64,000 nt of DNA from Gemmatales bacterium (GTDB lineage Bacteria > Planctomycetota > Planctomycetia > Gemmatales > Gemmataceae): contig BPJP01000007.1 of the NCBI GenBank assembly GCA_026004675.1, positions 1 through 64,000 of the forward strand. The letters are read 5' to 3'. Each line of letters opens with the position of its first letter. Positions within the stretch are counted from its first letter, which is position 1. A model generated the notes under the pieces. The model saw only the letters and a program-made list of their open reading frames with translations, was not told the origin of the DNA and ran no database searches. Below, in pieces: positions 24,530-32,158 of the stretch. Position numbers and translations under genes: made by a program.

Positions 24530-25147
24530 CTATTGGTGACCGCCGCGCACAGCCTGCATGCTGATGGCCGATAGGAGCGCAGACCGCTTTTGCCGCAGTG
24601 AGGCCAGGAGATGCTGCTCACGGAGCCGCAGGTCCTCCAGGGCGACGATGGTTGCCTGAGTCTCCAGCGGCGGGACTTCCACGCGCAGGTTTTCGATGTC
24701 CTTGCGCGACACCAACGGCTGGTGCGTTCCCTTCATATAGGTCCGCAGCTCGGCCTGGAACGGCGGCTGATTGATGTACCACGCCAGGTAGCCCGGCAGG
24801 ATCGTGCCGGACATCGGTCGCAGGATGAAGAAGTAACCGGTGGCCACGGCGTCTCGAATCGGCTCGGTGATTGCCGTGGCGAACAGCCGGTGACCACGGA
24901 CCAGGAAGAGCACGTCACCCTGACGAGCCTCGTATTTTTCAGGGGCGGCATCGATCCGCACGGGCGTCAGGTCTCCTGCGTGCAATCGCCGGTCCTCATC
25001 AATGTCCTTGATCTGGATCACACGGACCACGCCTGGCGGCAGGGGCGCGGCGGCACCGTCGCCCGTGACAAGGTCGAAGGGCTCAATCTTGCCTCGGAAC
25101 TGATAGCCGTTCCTGATGTGGGTGATCTGTTTCAATTTGGCTTTCAC
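24530..25147 (-). CDS. Half-size HsdS-like specificity protein (single TRD)
   Basis: 205 residues starting at GTG. The protein contains one TRD-like domain (HIRNGYQFRGKIEPFDL, then GVVRVIQIKDIDEDRRLHAG and KYEARQGDVLFLVRGHRLFA) and one spacer helix (PPLETQATIVALEDLRLREQ). Half-size S proteins can dimerise to recognise palindromic-type split sites, or supply alternative recognition to the neighbouring HsdM. It lies directly upstream of hsdM with a 12-bp gap. It could also be a remnant of a duplicated or recombined S gene, but its reading frame is intact. Confidence 0.8.
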   Translation of the reverse strand: MKAKLKQITHIRNGYQFRGKIEPFDLVTGDGAAAPLPPGVVRVIQIKDIDEDRRLHAGDLTPVRIDAAPEKYEARQGDVLFLVRGHRLFATAITEPIRDAVATGYFFILRPMSGTILPGYLAWYINQPPFQAELRTYMKGTHQPLVSRKDIENLRVEVPPLETQATIVALEDLRLREQHLLASLRQKRSALLSAISMQAVRGGHQ

Positions 25148-25217
25148 GTTGGTTTCCGATCCCTATTGGAAAACGGCGGGCCGCCGCCGAAGCGACGGCA
25201 CCGCCATCGTGACGGGA

Positions 25218-25514
25218 CTATTCGCGCGTCGCTCGGGTGATGCGGTAGGCGTAGACGTAACGAGTCGTTCCATCACCACCCCCACCGCTTCCCTTGCAGC
25301 CGAGCGAGTGAAGGTGTGCCTCCACTTCGCGGGCAACAGCGTTGGTCCCCGCGTCGCGGAAAATCCACGCACCATTGTCCTCGTCCACATTGTGATCATT
25401 GAACAGGCGGGCGCGGGGGTCACTGGCGTACCAGCCAGAATAATTGCCGCCACACTTGTCAACATGGGCCTGGATTTCACTCGCGACCCGGCGAGCTTCG
25501 ATGCTGATAAACAT
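25218..25514 (-). CDS. Hypothetical protein, 98 aa, upstream of the R-M operon
   Basis: A 98-residue protein beginning MFISIEARRVASEIQAHVDK. The ATG at 25514 has GGAG and AAGG upstream, better placed than the in-frame ATGs at 25544 and 25589. It shows a helix followed by an aromatic, charged segment (GNYSGWYASDPRARLFNDHN) and ends with a Gly-rich loop (GCKGSGGGGDGTT) before a final strand. No family is recognised. It may be a regulator or the first gene of the restriction operon. Confidence 0.5.
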   Translation of the reverse strand: MFISIEARRVASEIQAHVDKCGGNYSGWYASDPRARLFNDHNVDEDNGAWIFRDAGTNAVAREVEAHLHSLGCKGSGGGGDGTTRYVYAYRITRATRE

Positions 25515-25846
25515 CCTTGAACTCCGATCAAAACTTTCGGTCATTACCACGAGGTGCGGCGCCGGCGTGATCAGGTTTCCGATAATCAATCGGTGTCGGA
25601 GTCATCGCCTTGGCCGCAAAGCGCCTCGGTGATGGCAACGTCGGCCCCGTGTTGCGCCACGGGGCTTTTTTCGCGGCCGGGAGACGCCTCCCAAACGAAT
25701 CGCTGTATTGCCGATACCGTAATGCTATTGTGACGGCGACCGCTCGTCAATGCCATTGTTGAAGTATTTCGCATGCAGAAATGTTTCTGGGATTGGGCTG
25801 TGTTGGCGTGATCATACGTAACATATTGGCAAGAAACTACTTATAA
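25515..25846. other. Intergenic gap with no convincing protein gene; contains a plus-strand terminator
   Basis: No convincing reading frame is present. A minus-strand 62-codon frame at 25586-25774 is crossed by a perfect terminator-type hairpin and lacks a family match. The notable content is the hairpin at 25644-25671, described separately, and AT-rich DNA at 25790-25850. Confidence 0.5.
25644..25671 (+). terminator. Rho-independent terminator on the plus strand without an upstream plus-strand gene
   Basis: A perfect 8-bp stem GCCCCGTG/CACGGGGC with a 6-nt loop is followed by TTTTTT. The T-tract fixes its direction as plus, but all annotated genes from 12.3 to 28.6 kb are on the minus strand. 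It therefore either ends an unrecognised small RNA or antisense transcript starting around 25.2-25.6 kb, or insulates the divergent regions. Confidence 0.65.
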
Positions 25847-26290
25847 CTATAAACGGGGATAGCAGTCGTTGCGGGAGTTCTTTCTCGTTTTTCCTGTTTT
25901 CAAAACCAATCCCTCCCACATTTTCCTCTGCGTCCTCCAGCTAACCTGAGCGCAGAGCCGCCGCAGCTGCTTCTCGTTGATCGGGTCGCGGCCCTCGGTG
26001 ACCAGCGGCAGGAACAGCAGCTCTTCCTGGATATCGGGCGCCAGATGCAGCAGGTTCAACACCTGGGTGATCCGGGGCTGGGTGACCTTGGCCAGGCGGG
26101 CCAGTTCGATGGTGTTGGCGACGATGCCCTCCCGCAGCAATCGGTCGAACTCGATGGCCAGGGCCATGACCCGCGAGATGCGGGGCACGCGGCCCGGTGG
26201 GACCATTTGGGATGCCGATGGCTTATCCTCGATTCGTCGCCGCCCACGCTGGCTGCGGTTGAAAACGACTCGCTTTTTCACGGTGATCAT
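25847..26290 (-). CDS. Recombinase-associated HTH protein, 147 aa
   Basis: Its start overlaps the serine recombinase stop as ATGA. The central part holds SRVMALAIEFDRLLREGIVA followed by an HTH, ELARLAKVTQPRITQVLNLL, and conserved DIQEELLFLP. A basic N-terminus precedes the HTH. Short HTH proteins of this kind accompany large serine recombinases in planctomycetes and proteobacteria and may act as recombination directionality or regulatory factors; that role is inferred. Confidence 0.75.
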   Translation of the reverse strand: MITVKKRVVFNRSQRGRRRIEDKPSASQMVPPGRVPRISRVMALAIEFDRLLREGIVANTIELARLAKVTQPRITQVLNLLHLAPDIQEELLFLPLVTEGRDPINEKQLRRLCAQVSWRTQRKMWEGLVLKTGKTRKNSRNDCYPRL

Positions 26291-27858
26291 GCCGCACCTC
26301 CTAGCTTCTGACGCGCCAATGCCTTGATAGCCGTGGGGTGGAAGGAGATCGCGACGGTGCTCTCCGCCACGTCATATTCCACCCGCGCTATCAGCAGGGC
26401 CAGCACTTGGGCCTGCTCGCGCGGGCTAAGGATGTTCCAGACGTTGTCGAAATCGTCGAAAGCCGCGTCGATGTCGCCGGCCACCAAGCGGTCACGCTGG
26501 TGCTCTTTAATCCGAAGGTGAAGTTCCGCCAGGCGAGTTTCGGCTTGGGCAACGCGGTCGTGCAGTTCCGCGAGGCGGCCCCCGGCTGGTCCAGTCGCCG
26601 GCCCTTCGCCACAAAGCTTACGGATTTCGGCATGGTGCCAGGCCAGTTCCCGTTCCAAGCCCCGCTGCTCTGTCACCAGTTCGGCCAACTCGGTCTCGAA
26701 CTGTTCCTGGGCCTGGTGCAGGACTTCGGCACGCAAGCCGGGATCGACGGCGATGCCCCGAATCTGGTCCACGACCACCCGTTCGATCTCGGCAGCGGGC
26801 AGCGAGCCGGACGGGCACGCCTTGCGCCCATTCTTGACCGCCCGCGTGCAAGTGTAGTAGCGGTAGCGGCGCTGCCCCTTGCAGGTGAATGAATGGGTCA
26901 TGACCCGGCCGCAGGCTTTGCAGAACAACAGACCCTTGAGCAAGGCCCCATGGCGATTGCGCACCATGACGCCGCCTGAACGGCCGTTGCGTTGCAGCGC
27001 GGCCTGGACTTGCTGGAAGACTTCGACCTCGACGATCGGTTCGTGCTCACCGGGATAAAACTCTCCCTTGTACCGGACCTGCCCAACATAGAGGGGGTTG
27101 GTGAGCAGAGCATAGACGCTGCCCTTGTCGAAAGGCCGGCCGCCTTGGGTCTTGCCCTTCTTGGTTTGCCGTATCTTGGTTCGCCAGCCTCGGCGTGTCA
27201 GTTCGTCTGCCACGGCCAGTAGTGAACCAAGCGATAGGTAGATCTGGAATATCTCGCGAACCTGTGCGGCTTCCTTGGCATTGACGACCAGCCTCGAGCT
27301 GCCGTTGGAATGGTCCACATCATAGCCGAGCACGGGGAGTCCGCCGGCCCACTTGCCTTTGCGGCGCATGGCGGCGAGCTTGTCGCGGATACGTTCACCG
27401 ATGATCTCACGCTCGAACTGGGCGAACGACAAGAGCACGTTGAGTACCAGCCGGCCCATGCTTGTAGCGGTGTTGAACTGCTGTGTCACGGAAACGAACG
27501 ACACGTGGTGCTTCTCGAAGATTTCGACCAGCCGGGCGAAGTCGAGTAAGCTGCGGCTCAGGCGATCCACCTTATACACGACCACGCAGTCGATCTTGCC
27601 CGCCTCGATGTCGGCCAGCAACCGCCGCAGAGCGGGTCTGTCGAGGTTGCCGCCCGTGAAGCCGCCGTCGTCGTAGCGGTCAGGCAAGAGCGTCCATCCT
27701 TCACCGGCTTGACTCTTCACGAACGCCTCACCGGCTTCGCGTTGGGCGTCGAGCGAATTGAACTCCTGCTCCAGCCCCTCGTCGGTAGACTTGCGGGTGT
27801 AGATGGCGCAGCGAACCGTTCCGGTCACAGGCTTGGCAGGACTTTTCCGGCGTTTCAT
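26287..27858 (-). CDS. Large serine recombinase (site-specific integrase)
   Basis: 523 residues. The resolvase catalytic domain starts with CAIYTRKSTDEGLEQEFNSL, the active serine lying in TRKST, and includes VYKVDRLSRSLLDFARLVEI. A recombinase domain follows (LTNPLYVGQVRYKGEFYPGE), then a zinc-ribbon domain (LLFCKACGRVMTHSF and RYYTCTRAVKNGRKAC) and a C-terminal coiled coil. Such enzymes integrate and excise phages and mobile elements without needing a tRNA target. The ATG at 27858 overlaps the DUF2924 gene stop as ATGA; a longer frame to 27966 is not used. It is the best candidate for the element's integrase. Confidence 0.93.
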   Translation of the reverse strand: MKRRKSPAKPVTGTVRCAIYTRKSTDEGLEQEFNSLDAQREAGEAFVKSQAGEGWTLLPDRYDDGGFTGGNLDRPALRRLLADIEAGKIDCVVVYKVDRLSRSLLDFARLVEIFEKHHVSFVSVTQQFNTATSMGRLVLNVLLSFAQFEREIIGERIRDKLAAMRRKGKWAGGLPVLGYDVDHSNGSSRLVVNAKEAAQVREIFQIYLSLGSLLAVADELTRRGWRTKIRQTKKGKTQGGRPFDKGSVYALLTNPLYVGQVRYKGEFYPGEHEPIVEVEVFQQVQAALQRNGRSGGVMVRNRHGALLKGLLFCKACGRVMTHSFTCKGQRRYRYYTCTRAVKNGRKACPSGSLPAAEIERVVVDQIRGIAVDPGLRAEVLHQAQEQFETELAELVTEQRGLERELAWHHAEIRKLCGEGPATGPAGGRLAELHDRVAQAETRLAELHLRIKEHQRDRLVAGDIDAAFDDFDNVWNILSPREQAQVLALLIARVEYDVAESTVAISFHPTAIKALARQKLGGAA

Positions 27859-28337
27859 CGCTTGCCCTCCAACCCGAAGAAGCGGTAGCCGTTGACATGC
27901 GAGCCGGTGATCTTCTTGGCCACTGCCGAAAGCGACTTGTAGCGCTGGCCTTCGAACTCGAAACAACCGTCGGACAGCACCAATACCTGAAGCGTCCGGC
28001 CCTTGTAGTGGCGGATAATGGCCGTGCCAGGCGCGGGTAGGCGAGCGTCGGTTGGCATGGCTCCGTGTGCCACGACCGCCGCTTGTGTCGTCTCGTCGGC
28101 CTTCGGCGGCATAACTCGCAACTCCGTGCCGTGGGCCAGTTCTTCGGCCCGCCGTCGCGCCCGTTCGCTCAGGTCGCCTTCGACCAGGGCCTGGAGCTTC
28201 CAGGCGATCTTGCGGACCAGGTACGTGCGATGCCGTGTCCGCGTTGGTTCGCGGAACAACTCGGCGTAGCGCTCGCAGAGTTGCCCCGTGGACATCCGCT
28301 GAAGCGCAGCAACTTCTTTCTCGATGTCGAGTTTCAT
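27855..28337 (-). CDS. DUF2924 protein, recombinase partner
   Basis: 160 residues. The N-terminal helical part (VAALQRMSTGQLCERYAELF then RTYLVRKIAWKLQALVEGDL) and the C-terminal GQRYKSLSAVAKKITGSHVN with NGYRFFGL match DUF2924, which is regularly found immediately before large serine recombinases. The C-terminal part resembles a small DNA-binding RAMA-like domain. It overlaps the recombinase by ATGA, consistent with stoichiometric expression. Its exact role in recombination is unknown. Confidence 0.85.
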   Translation of the reverse strand: MKLDIEKEVAALQRMSTGQLCERYAELFREPTRTRHRTYLVRKIAWKLQALVEGDLSERARRRAEELAHGTELRVMPPKADETTQAAVVAHGAMPTDARLPAPGTAIIRHYKGRTLQVLVLSDGCFEFEGQRYKSLSAVAKKITGSHVNGYRFFGLEGKR

Positions 28338-28364
28338 GGGTAGACCTTTCTGGTTCTCGGTTTG

Positions 28365-28568
28365 CTAAACCCCGAAACGCCGAGACACACTGAGCCTCGG
28401 ATTGCCGGGAACCTCAAGGCCAGCCGGCGAGGATTCTGAAACTTCTTTTTCGGGGCGGGATTCGCTGCGCCGCAGACGGCGATGGTAGCGCCGGACGCCG
28501 CGAGCGAGAATGGCGGCAAGTCGCTTGAGACGCTGCTCCGGCGTCATGTCGGTGGGAATCTTGAGCAT
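28365..28568 (-). CDS. Small basic protein of the recombinase module, 67 aa
   Basis: 67 residues: MLKIPTDMTPEQRLKRLAAI then LARGVRRYHRRLRR, a short helix-rich basic protein of the type I associate with positions ahead of DUF2924 genes in planctomycete elements. AAGGAGCC precedes the ATG. Its C-terminal 30 residues look unstructured. Function is unknown; DNA binding is plausible from its charge. Confidence 0.6.
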   Translation of the reverse strand: MLKIPTDMTPEQRLKRLAAILARGVRRYHRRLRRSESRPEKEVSESSPAGLEVPGNPRLSVSRRFGV

Positions 28569-28996
28569 CGACAGGCTCCTTTTTTGGTGACCTGTCGGTT
28601 ATGTATGCCGCGATGGTCGAGCGCGTCCGGTCGATGGCAGATTCGACGAAGCGAAGATAGAACATTCCCAAGCCCATAACCCGCGGGGGGCTTTTCCCAA
28701 CCGGCAGCGGTTTTCGTCCGGCTCGCCTGGCGAGCCGAAGGTCTATCTAACCCGGAGGGACGGGAAATCGAGAGACACTGAGACTTTTGCGGTCAGGAGT
28801 GGTCGGTCGCTGAGCAGCCGTTGTCGCGCCGCTGTCTCTGCCGTCGAGGCCGAGACTTCAGGCCAACAACGTAGATGGCGCAAGTCGTTGCGACCGATGG
28901 CGTTTCTTCGCGTTGTGTGAGAGGCGACTGGCTGGCAACCGCGGCTTTGGAAGGTCTAACCCTAGAGGATCGCCGTTCGCAATAAGGAGGGGAAGG
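28569..28996. other. Gene-free stretch at the inferred element/chromosome junction
   Basis: About 430 bp without a convincing gene, between the recombinase module and tRNA-Arg. Frames here are short and lack codon bias or ribosome sites. This is where an attachment site would be expected, but no repeat could be matched because the other element end is outside the window. Confidence 0.5.
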
Positions 28997-29069
28997 TACC
29001 CCCGGCAGGATTCGAACCTGCGACCCTCGGTTTAGGAAACCGATGCTCTATCCCCTGAGCTACGGGGGC
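28997..29069 (-). tRNA. tRNA-Arg (anticodon CCU)
   Basis: Read on the minus strand, a complete cloverleaf of 73 nt is formed. The acceptor stem is GCCCCCG/CGGGGGT with one G-U pair. The D arm is GCTC...GAGC, the anticodon arm TCGGT/ACCGA has loop TTCCTAA (anticodon CCT, reading AGG), and the T arm is GCAGG TTCGAAT CCTGC. The discriminator is A and CCA is not encoded. This is a minor-codon arginine tRNA. It lies 430 bp outside the recombinase module. Confidence 0.95.
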
Positions 29070-29090
29070 GACTTGCGTTAGTTTCATCCA

Positions 29091-29119
29091 ATGGTAGCGG
29101 TCAGGCACCGCACTGACAA
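29091..29119 (-). promoter_or_regulatory. Promoter of tRNA-Arg
   Basis: On the minus strand TTGTCA (29119-29114) is separated by 17 bp from TACCAT (29096-29091), about 22 bp upstream of the mature tRNA 5' end. Position and spacing fit a sigma-70 promoter. The gap 29070-29382 contains nothing else I can support. Confidence 0.5.
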
Positions 29120-29382
29120 CCGGCAAAACGCCCAACCATCCCGATGCCGTCATATTTTCGGCGGAACATTGTCTTTAGAGCAAGCGAACGTCGCGGCTTT
29201 CAGTCGGCAGTGCCATGACGACGGGCGCGGTCGTTTGGCACTTCTGATCGCTGCAGTCTGCCAACAGCATACATCGGCATTCGTGAGATTCGAGCGTTGG
29301 CCAAAACGGACTCCCTAGCTGTCCAGACCAATAGAATGATTTCATGCCGCCCCTCACGAATCTTCATCAGAGGCAGGATGAG

Positions 29383-29775
29383 ATGGAATGGATCGAATGG
29401 TATCACAGTCTAGCCAAGCCGAATTGGACGCCGGCGCCGGCCACAATTGGTTTGATCTGGAGGATTTTGTATCCAATCATTGCCGTCACATTCGGCTTCG
29501 TATTCTTTCAGACGATTCGCAAAAACGTGCCGTGGTCTGTCGCGGTCCCGTTTGTCGTCAACCTGGCTGCTAACTTGATCTTCACCCCCCTCTTCTTCGG
29601 GCTGCGGAGCATTCCTCTGGCGACAGTCGACATCATTATCGTGTGGCTGACGATTCTATGGATGTGCGTAGCCGTCTGGAAATATTATTACTGGGTCGCT
29701 TTGGCGCAGGTCCCCTATTTCACTTGGGTGTCGATTGCCACAGTGCTTCAGTTATCGATTTTTTGGACGAATTAG
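29383..29775 (+). CDS. tspO: TspO/MBR family membrane protein
   Basis: 130 residues with five hydrophobic segments and the family's tryptophan-rich start EWIEWYHSLAKPNWTPAPAT. Later segments include FVVNLAANLIFTPLFFGLRS and a C-terminal helix ending SIFWTN. TspO proteins bind porphyrins and help regulate tetrapyrrole and light or oxygen stress responses in the outer or cytoplasmic membrane. The ATG at 29383 is preceded by a GAGG-type site; a 13-residue longer start exists but lacks one. The stop lies 9 bp before uvsE, so the two are probably cotranscribed. Confidence 0.85.
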   Translation: MEWIEWYHSLAKPNWTPAPATIGLIWRILYPIIAVTFGFVFFQTIRKNVPWSVAVPFVVNLAANLIFTPLFFGLRSIPLATVDIIIVWLTILWMCVAVWKYYYWVALAQVPYFTWVSIATVLQLSIFWTN

Positions 29776-29784
29776 GAGAAAGGA

Positions 29785-30738
29785 TTGAACCGGAAAAGAA
29801 CGGAAGAGAGTGAAGCGGGCTCGATACGCCTTGGCCTTTGCTGCGCGTTTCGGAAACAGCCGATCAAGTTTCGCACGACAACTGCCGCCGCCGTTTCTCG
29901 CATGAGCAAGCTAAACCGGTTGCAGAAGTTAGCGGAATTGTGTCTTTACAATGCTGATTCTCTGTTTATGGCGCTACGCTTCTGCGCGGAAAACGGCATC
30001 GGCTGTTTCCGAATAAACAGTCAGATTCTGCCTTTGAGAACACATCCGGCTTACGGCTACGAATTGAGAGAGTTACCTGACGGCGACGAAATTATCAGTC
30101 GATTCAAGAACTGCGGTCAATTCGCCCGGCAACACGGATTGCGAATTTCTTTTCATCCAGACCAATTTGTGGTGTTGAATTCCCAAAACCCGAAGGTAGT
30201 AGCGTCATCTCTTGCGGAATTGGAATACCAGGCTGAAGTCGCTGAGTGGGTGGGCGCCGACGTGATCAACATCCACGGCGGAGGAGCGTACGGCAACAAG
30301 GCAAAGGCCCTTGCCGAGTTTGCCCGAAACCTCGATCGACTTTCCCTCCGGGCACGCCGGCGTTTGGCGATCGAAAATGACGATCGCATCTTCGCGCCTG
30401 CCCAACTGCTTCCCCTGTGCCGTCATCACCAAATTCCCCTGGTATATGACGTTCATCATCACCGTTGCAATCCCGATGGTCTAAGCGAAGCAGCAGCGAC
30501 CGAACAAGCTCTGGAAACTTGGAACCGGGAACCCCTTTTTCACATTTCGAGCCCACTCGAAGGCTGGAGAGGACCCAAACCACAGCGCCATCACAATTAC
30601 ATCAACGTTCGTGATTTCCCAGAATGCTGGCATGGATTAGACGTAACCATCGAGGTGGAAGCCAAAGCGAAAGAGTTGGCGGTGCTTCGCCTTGCTCGGT
30701 GGTTAAAGCATCGCCGGAATCGCCAAACCAACGAATAA
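29785..30738 (+). CDS. uvsE: UV DNA damage endonuclease
   Basis: 317 residues of UVDE family TIM-barrel type. Conserved segments are RLGLCCAFRKQPIKFRTTTA, NGIGCFRINSQILPL, FHPDQFVVLN, NIHGGGAYGNK, AIENDDR, YDVHHHRCNP and a closing IEVEAKAKE; these carry the His/Glu/Asp metal ligands. The enzyme nicks 5' of UV photoproducts and starts excision repair independently of UvrABC. It uses a TTG start at 29785 with AGGAGAAAGG directly upstream. It lies 9 bp behind tspO and ends flush against the converging SDR gene. Confidence 0.92.
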   Translation: MNRKRTEESEAGSIRLGLCCAFRKQPIKFRTTTAAAVSRMSKLNRLQKLAELCLYNADSLFMALRFCAENGIGCFRINSQILPLRTHPAYGYELRELPDGDEIISRFKNCGQFARQHGLRISFHPDQFVVLNSQNPKVVASSLAELEYQAEVAEWVGADVINIHGGGAYGNKAKALAEFARNLDRLSLRARRRLAIENDDRIFAPAQLLPLCRHHQIPLVYDVHHHRCNPDGLSEAAATEQALETWNREPLFHISSPLEGWRGPKPQRHHNYINVRDFPECWHGLDVTIEVEAKAKELAVLRLARWLKHRRNRQTNE

Positions 30739-31644
30739 CTAGGTCTGTTGCAGGGCTTTGGCAATTGCATCACTTATGCCGATCGGTCTGACGGAAAACA
30801 CTTCGGCTGCGGAGTGGTCGGTCACAACGGTTGGGTTTTTTAGTCCTTCGATCAAATGGCGTCCAACTTCGGCGGAAGCAGGCGTCACTAAGGCAAGCCA
30901 CAAACTCGAAAGGTACGGCGTCAAAACGGGCACCGGGATCAACCAGCGGCGGAGTTTCCGCTGTCGGGCGTATTCGCGAATGATTTCGCCATAGCTGACC
31001 ACATCGCGGCCGCCAATCTCAAAGATTCGGTTTAGTCCCGTTGGCAGATCAAGGGCTTCAACCAAATACGCCAGGAGGTCATCAATGGCAATGGGCTGAG
31101 TCGGTGTCGCCAGCCAGCGCGGGCAGATCATGATCGGTAAACGATCCGTCAGTGCTCGTACGAGATCGAACGACAGACTTCCAATTCCAATAACGATCGA
31201 AGTGCGGAATTCAATGCACTCTACTCCGGATTCTCGAAGAATTTTTCCGACTTCCTGTCGGCTGCGAAGGTGGGGTGAAAGACTGCCATCGTCCACGCCC
31301 AGACCGCCGAGATAGATCAGGCGGCGCACGCCAGCCGACTTTGCCGCTTCGGCGAAATTCTTGGCCGCTTGGCGATCCTGTGTCTCGAAGTCCGCTCGTG
31401 TTCCCATCAGATGAACAAGGTAATAGGCAACGGTCACCCCCTCCATGGCCGATGCCAGCGACGACGGATCGAGCACATCGCCGGATACAACTTCGCACGA
31501 CGTGGCAAGACGGAAATCCAATTTGGCTGGTGTTCTGGCCAGGCAGCGGATCGCAAGACCCTTCTTTTGAAGAAGCGGGATCAGCCGTCCGCCGATGTAG
31601 CCCGATGCACCGGTCACAAGCACCAGCGGTTCGCTCGAATTCAT
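30739..31644 (-). CDS. NAD(P)-binding atypical SDR (NmrA/DUF2867-like)
   Basis: 301 residues. The Rossmann start VLVTGASGYIGGRLIPLLQK lies at the N-terminus, with VVSGDVLDPSSLASAMEGVT and LIYLGGLGVDDGSLSPHLRS following. The YxxxK catalytic pair of classical SDRs is absent, matching NmrA-type atypical SDRs such as ubiquinone-biosynthesis NDUFA9-like proteins. I prefer Met 31644 over 31662 since the Rossmann fold begins right after it. The gene converges on uvsE without a gap. Substrate is unknown. Confidence 0.82.
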   Translation of the reverse strand: MNSSEPLVLVTGASGYIGGRLIPLLQKKGLAIRCLARTPAKLDFRLATSCEVVSGDVLDPSSLASAMEGVTVAYYLVHLMGTRADFETQDRQAAKNFAEAAKSAGVRRLIYLGGLGVDDGSLSPHLRSRQEVGKILRESGVECIEFRTSIVIGIGSLSFDLVRALTDRLPIMICPRWLATPTQPIAIDDLLAYLVEALDLPTGLNRIFEIGGRDVVSYGEIIREYARQRKLRRWLIPVPVLTPYLSSLWLALVTPASAEVGRHLIEGLKNPTVVTDHSAAEVFSVRPIGISDAIAKALQQT

Positions 31645-31674
31645 CAATTCGTTCACCGGCAAGAAAGAATCAAC

Positions 31675-32115
31675 CTACTCCCCATCTCGGATCGGCACCG
31701 GGCGTCGCTGTTCGCCGGCAAGTTCGACAGCAACGTACGTCACCTGGGCTTCGGTCAAACGAACCGCCTGGCCAGCGCGTTCGCCTTCGACCATCACGTG
31801 CATAGTGATCGACGTTCGACCGAGACGTTCGACTTGCGTCCAGAAGCTGACGGTTTCGCCGACGAAGACGGGTTCGTGAAACTCGACCTGATTCATGGCG
31901 ACGGTGACAAGGGGCTTATCGGACCAGCCGGCGCGGCGGATGGCGTAGCGCGCTCCGACCGCGGCAGCCTGGTCGATATAGCTGAGAATGACGCCGCCGA
32001 AAATTGTGCCGTAGACGTTGGTGTCTCGCGGCATCATGACCGCCTTCAGGGCGAGATAGCGCTCGTTTGCGAGGTCGCTCGTCACGGCATCGATCTCTCT
32101 GGGACGGTGAAACAC
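31675..32115 (-). CDS. Acyl-CoA thioesterase, hotdog fold (YciA/BFIT type)
   Basis: 146 residues. VMMPRDTNVYGTIFGGVILS, followed by YIDQAAAVGARYAIRRAG and TVAMNQVEFHEPVFVGETVS, are the conserved core of acyl-CoA thioesterases, with Asp in the nucleophile region and the Gly-Gly turn. Hydrolyses acyl-CoA esters in the cytoplasm, mostly C4-C16 in relatives. It ends about 30 bp before the SDR start, so it may be co-transcribed with it. Confidence 0.85.
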   Translation of the reverse strand: MFHRPREIDAVTSDLANERYLALKAVMMPRDTNVYGTIFGGVILSYIDQAAAVGARYAIRRAGWSDKPLVTVAMNQVEFHEPVFVGETVSFWTQVERLGRTSITMHVMVEGERAGQAVRLTEAQVTYVAVELAGEQRRPVPIRDGE

Positions 32116-32158
32116 TCGCTATGGCGTTTTGCCGAGCGATTAGCGGCAGTAAAGAAGG

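Larger units (their letters stand above)
1..28568. mobile_element. Phage-like integrated element carrying a type I R-M island (left end outside window)
   Basis: This stretch groups phage-type genes: terminase, RusA resolvase, Sak4-like ATPase, DUF669 protein, prim-pol/DUF3987, helicase and a dedicated sigma factor. A large serine recombinase module lies at the right end, immediately before chromosomal genes and a tRNA. Almost everything is on the minus strand with ATGA-type overlaps, whereas housekeeping and respiratory genes start after 29 kb. No capsid or tail genes are visible, so the element could be a prophage continuing to the left, a satellite or an integrative element. The right boundary (28.4-29.0 kb) is inferred from gene content; I could not identify attachment-site repeats because the other end is not in the window. 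Confidence 0.6.

Noticed and set aside
25586-25774. 62-codon frame overlapping the gene at 25218 by ATGA
   Set aside because: It is crossed by a perfect plus-strand terminator hairpin, has no ribosome site and no recognised homology, so the overlap is probably chance.
28997-29069. tRNA-Arg as the element's attachment site
   Set aside because: Large serine recombinases seldom use tRNAs, and no partial tRNA copy is seen in the window.
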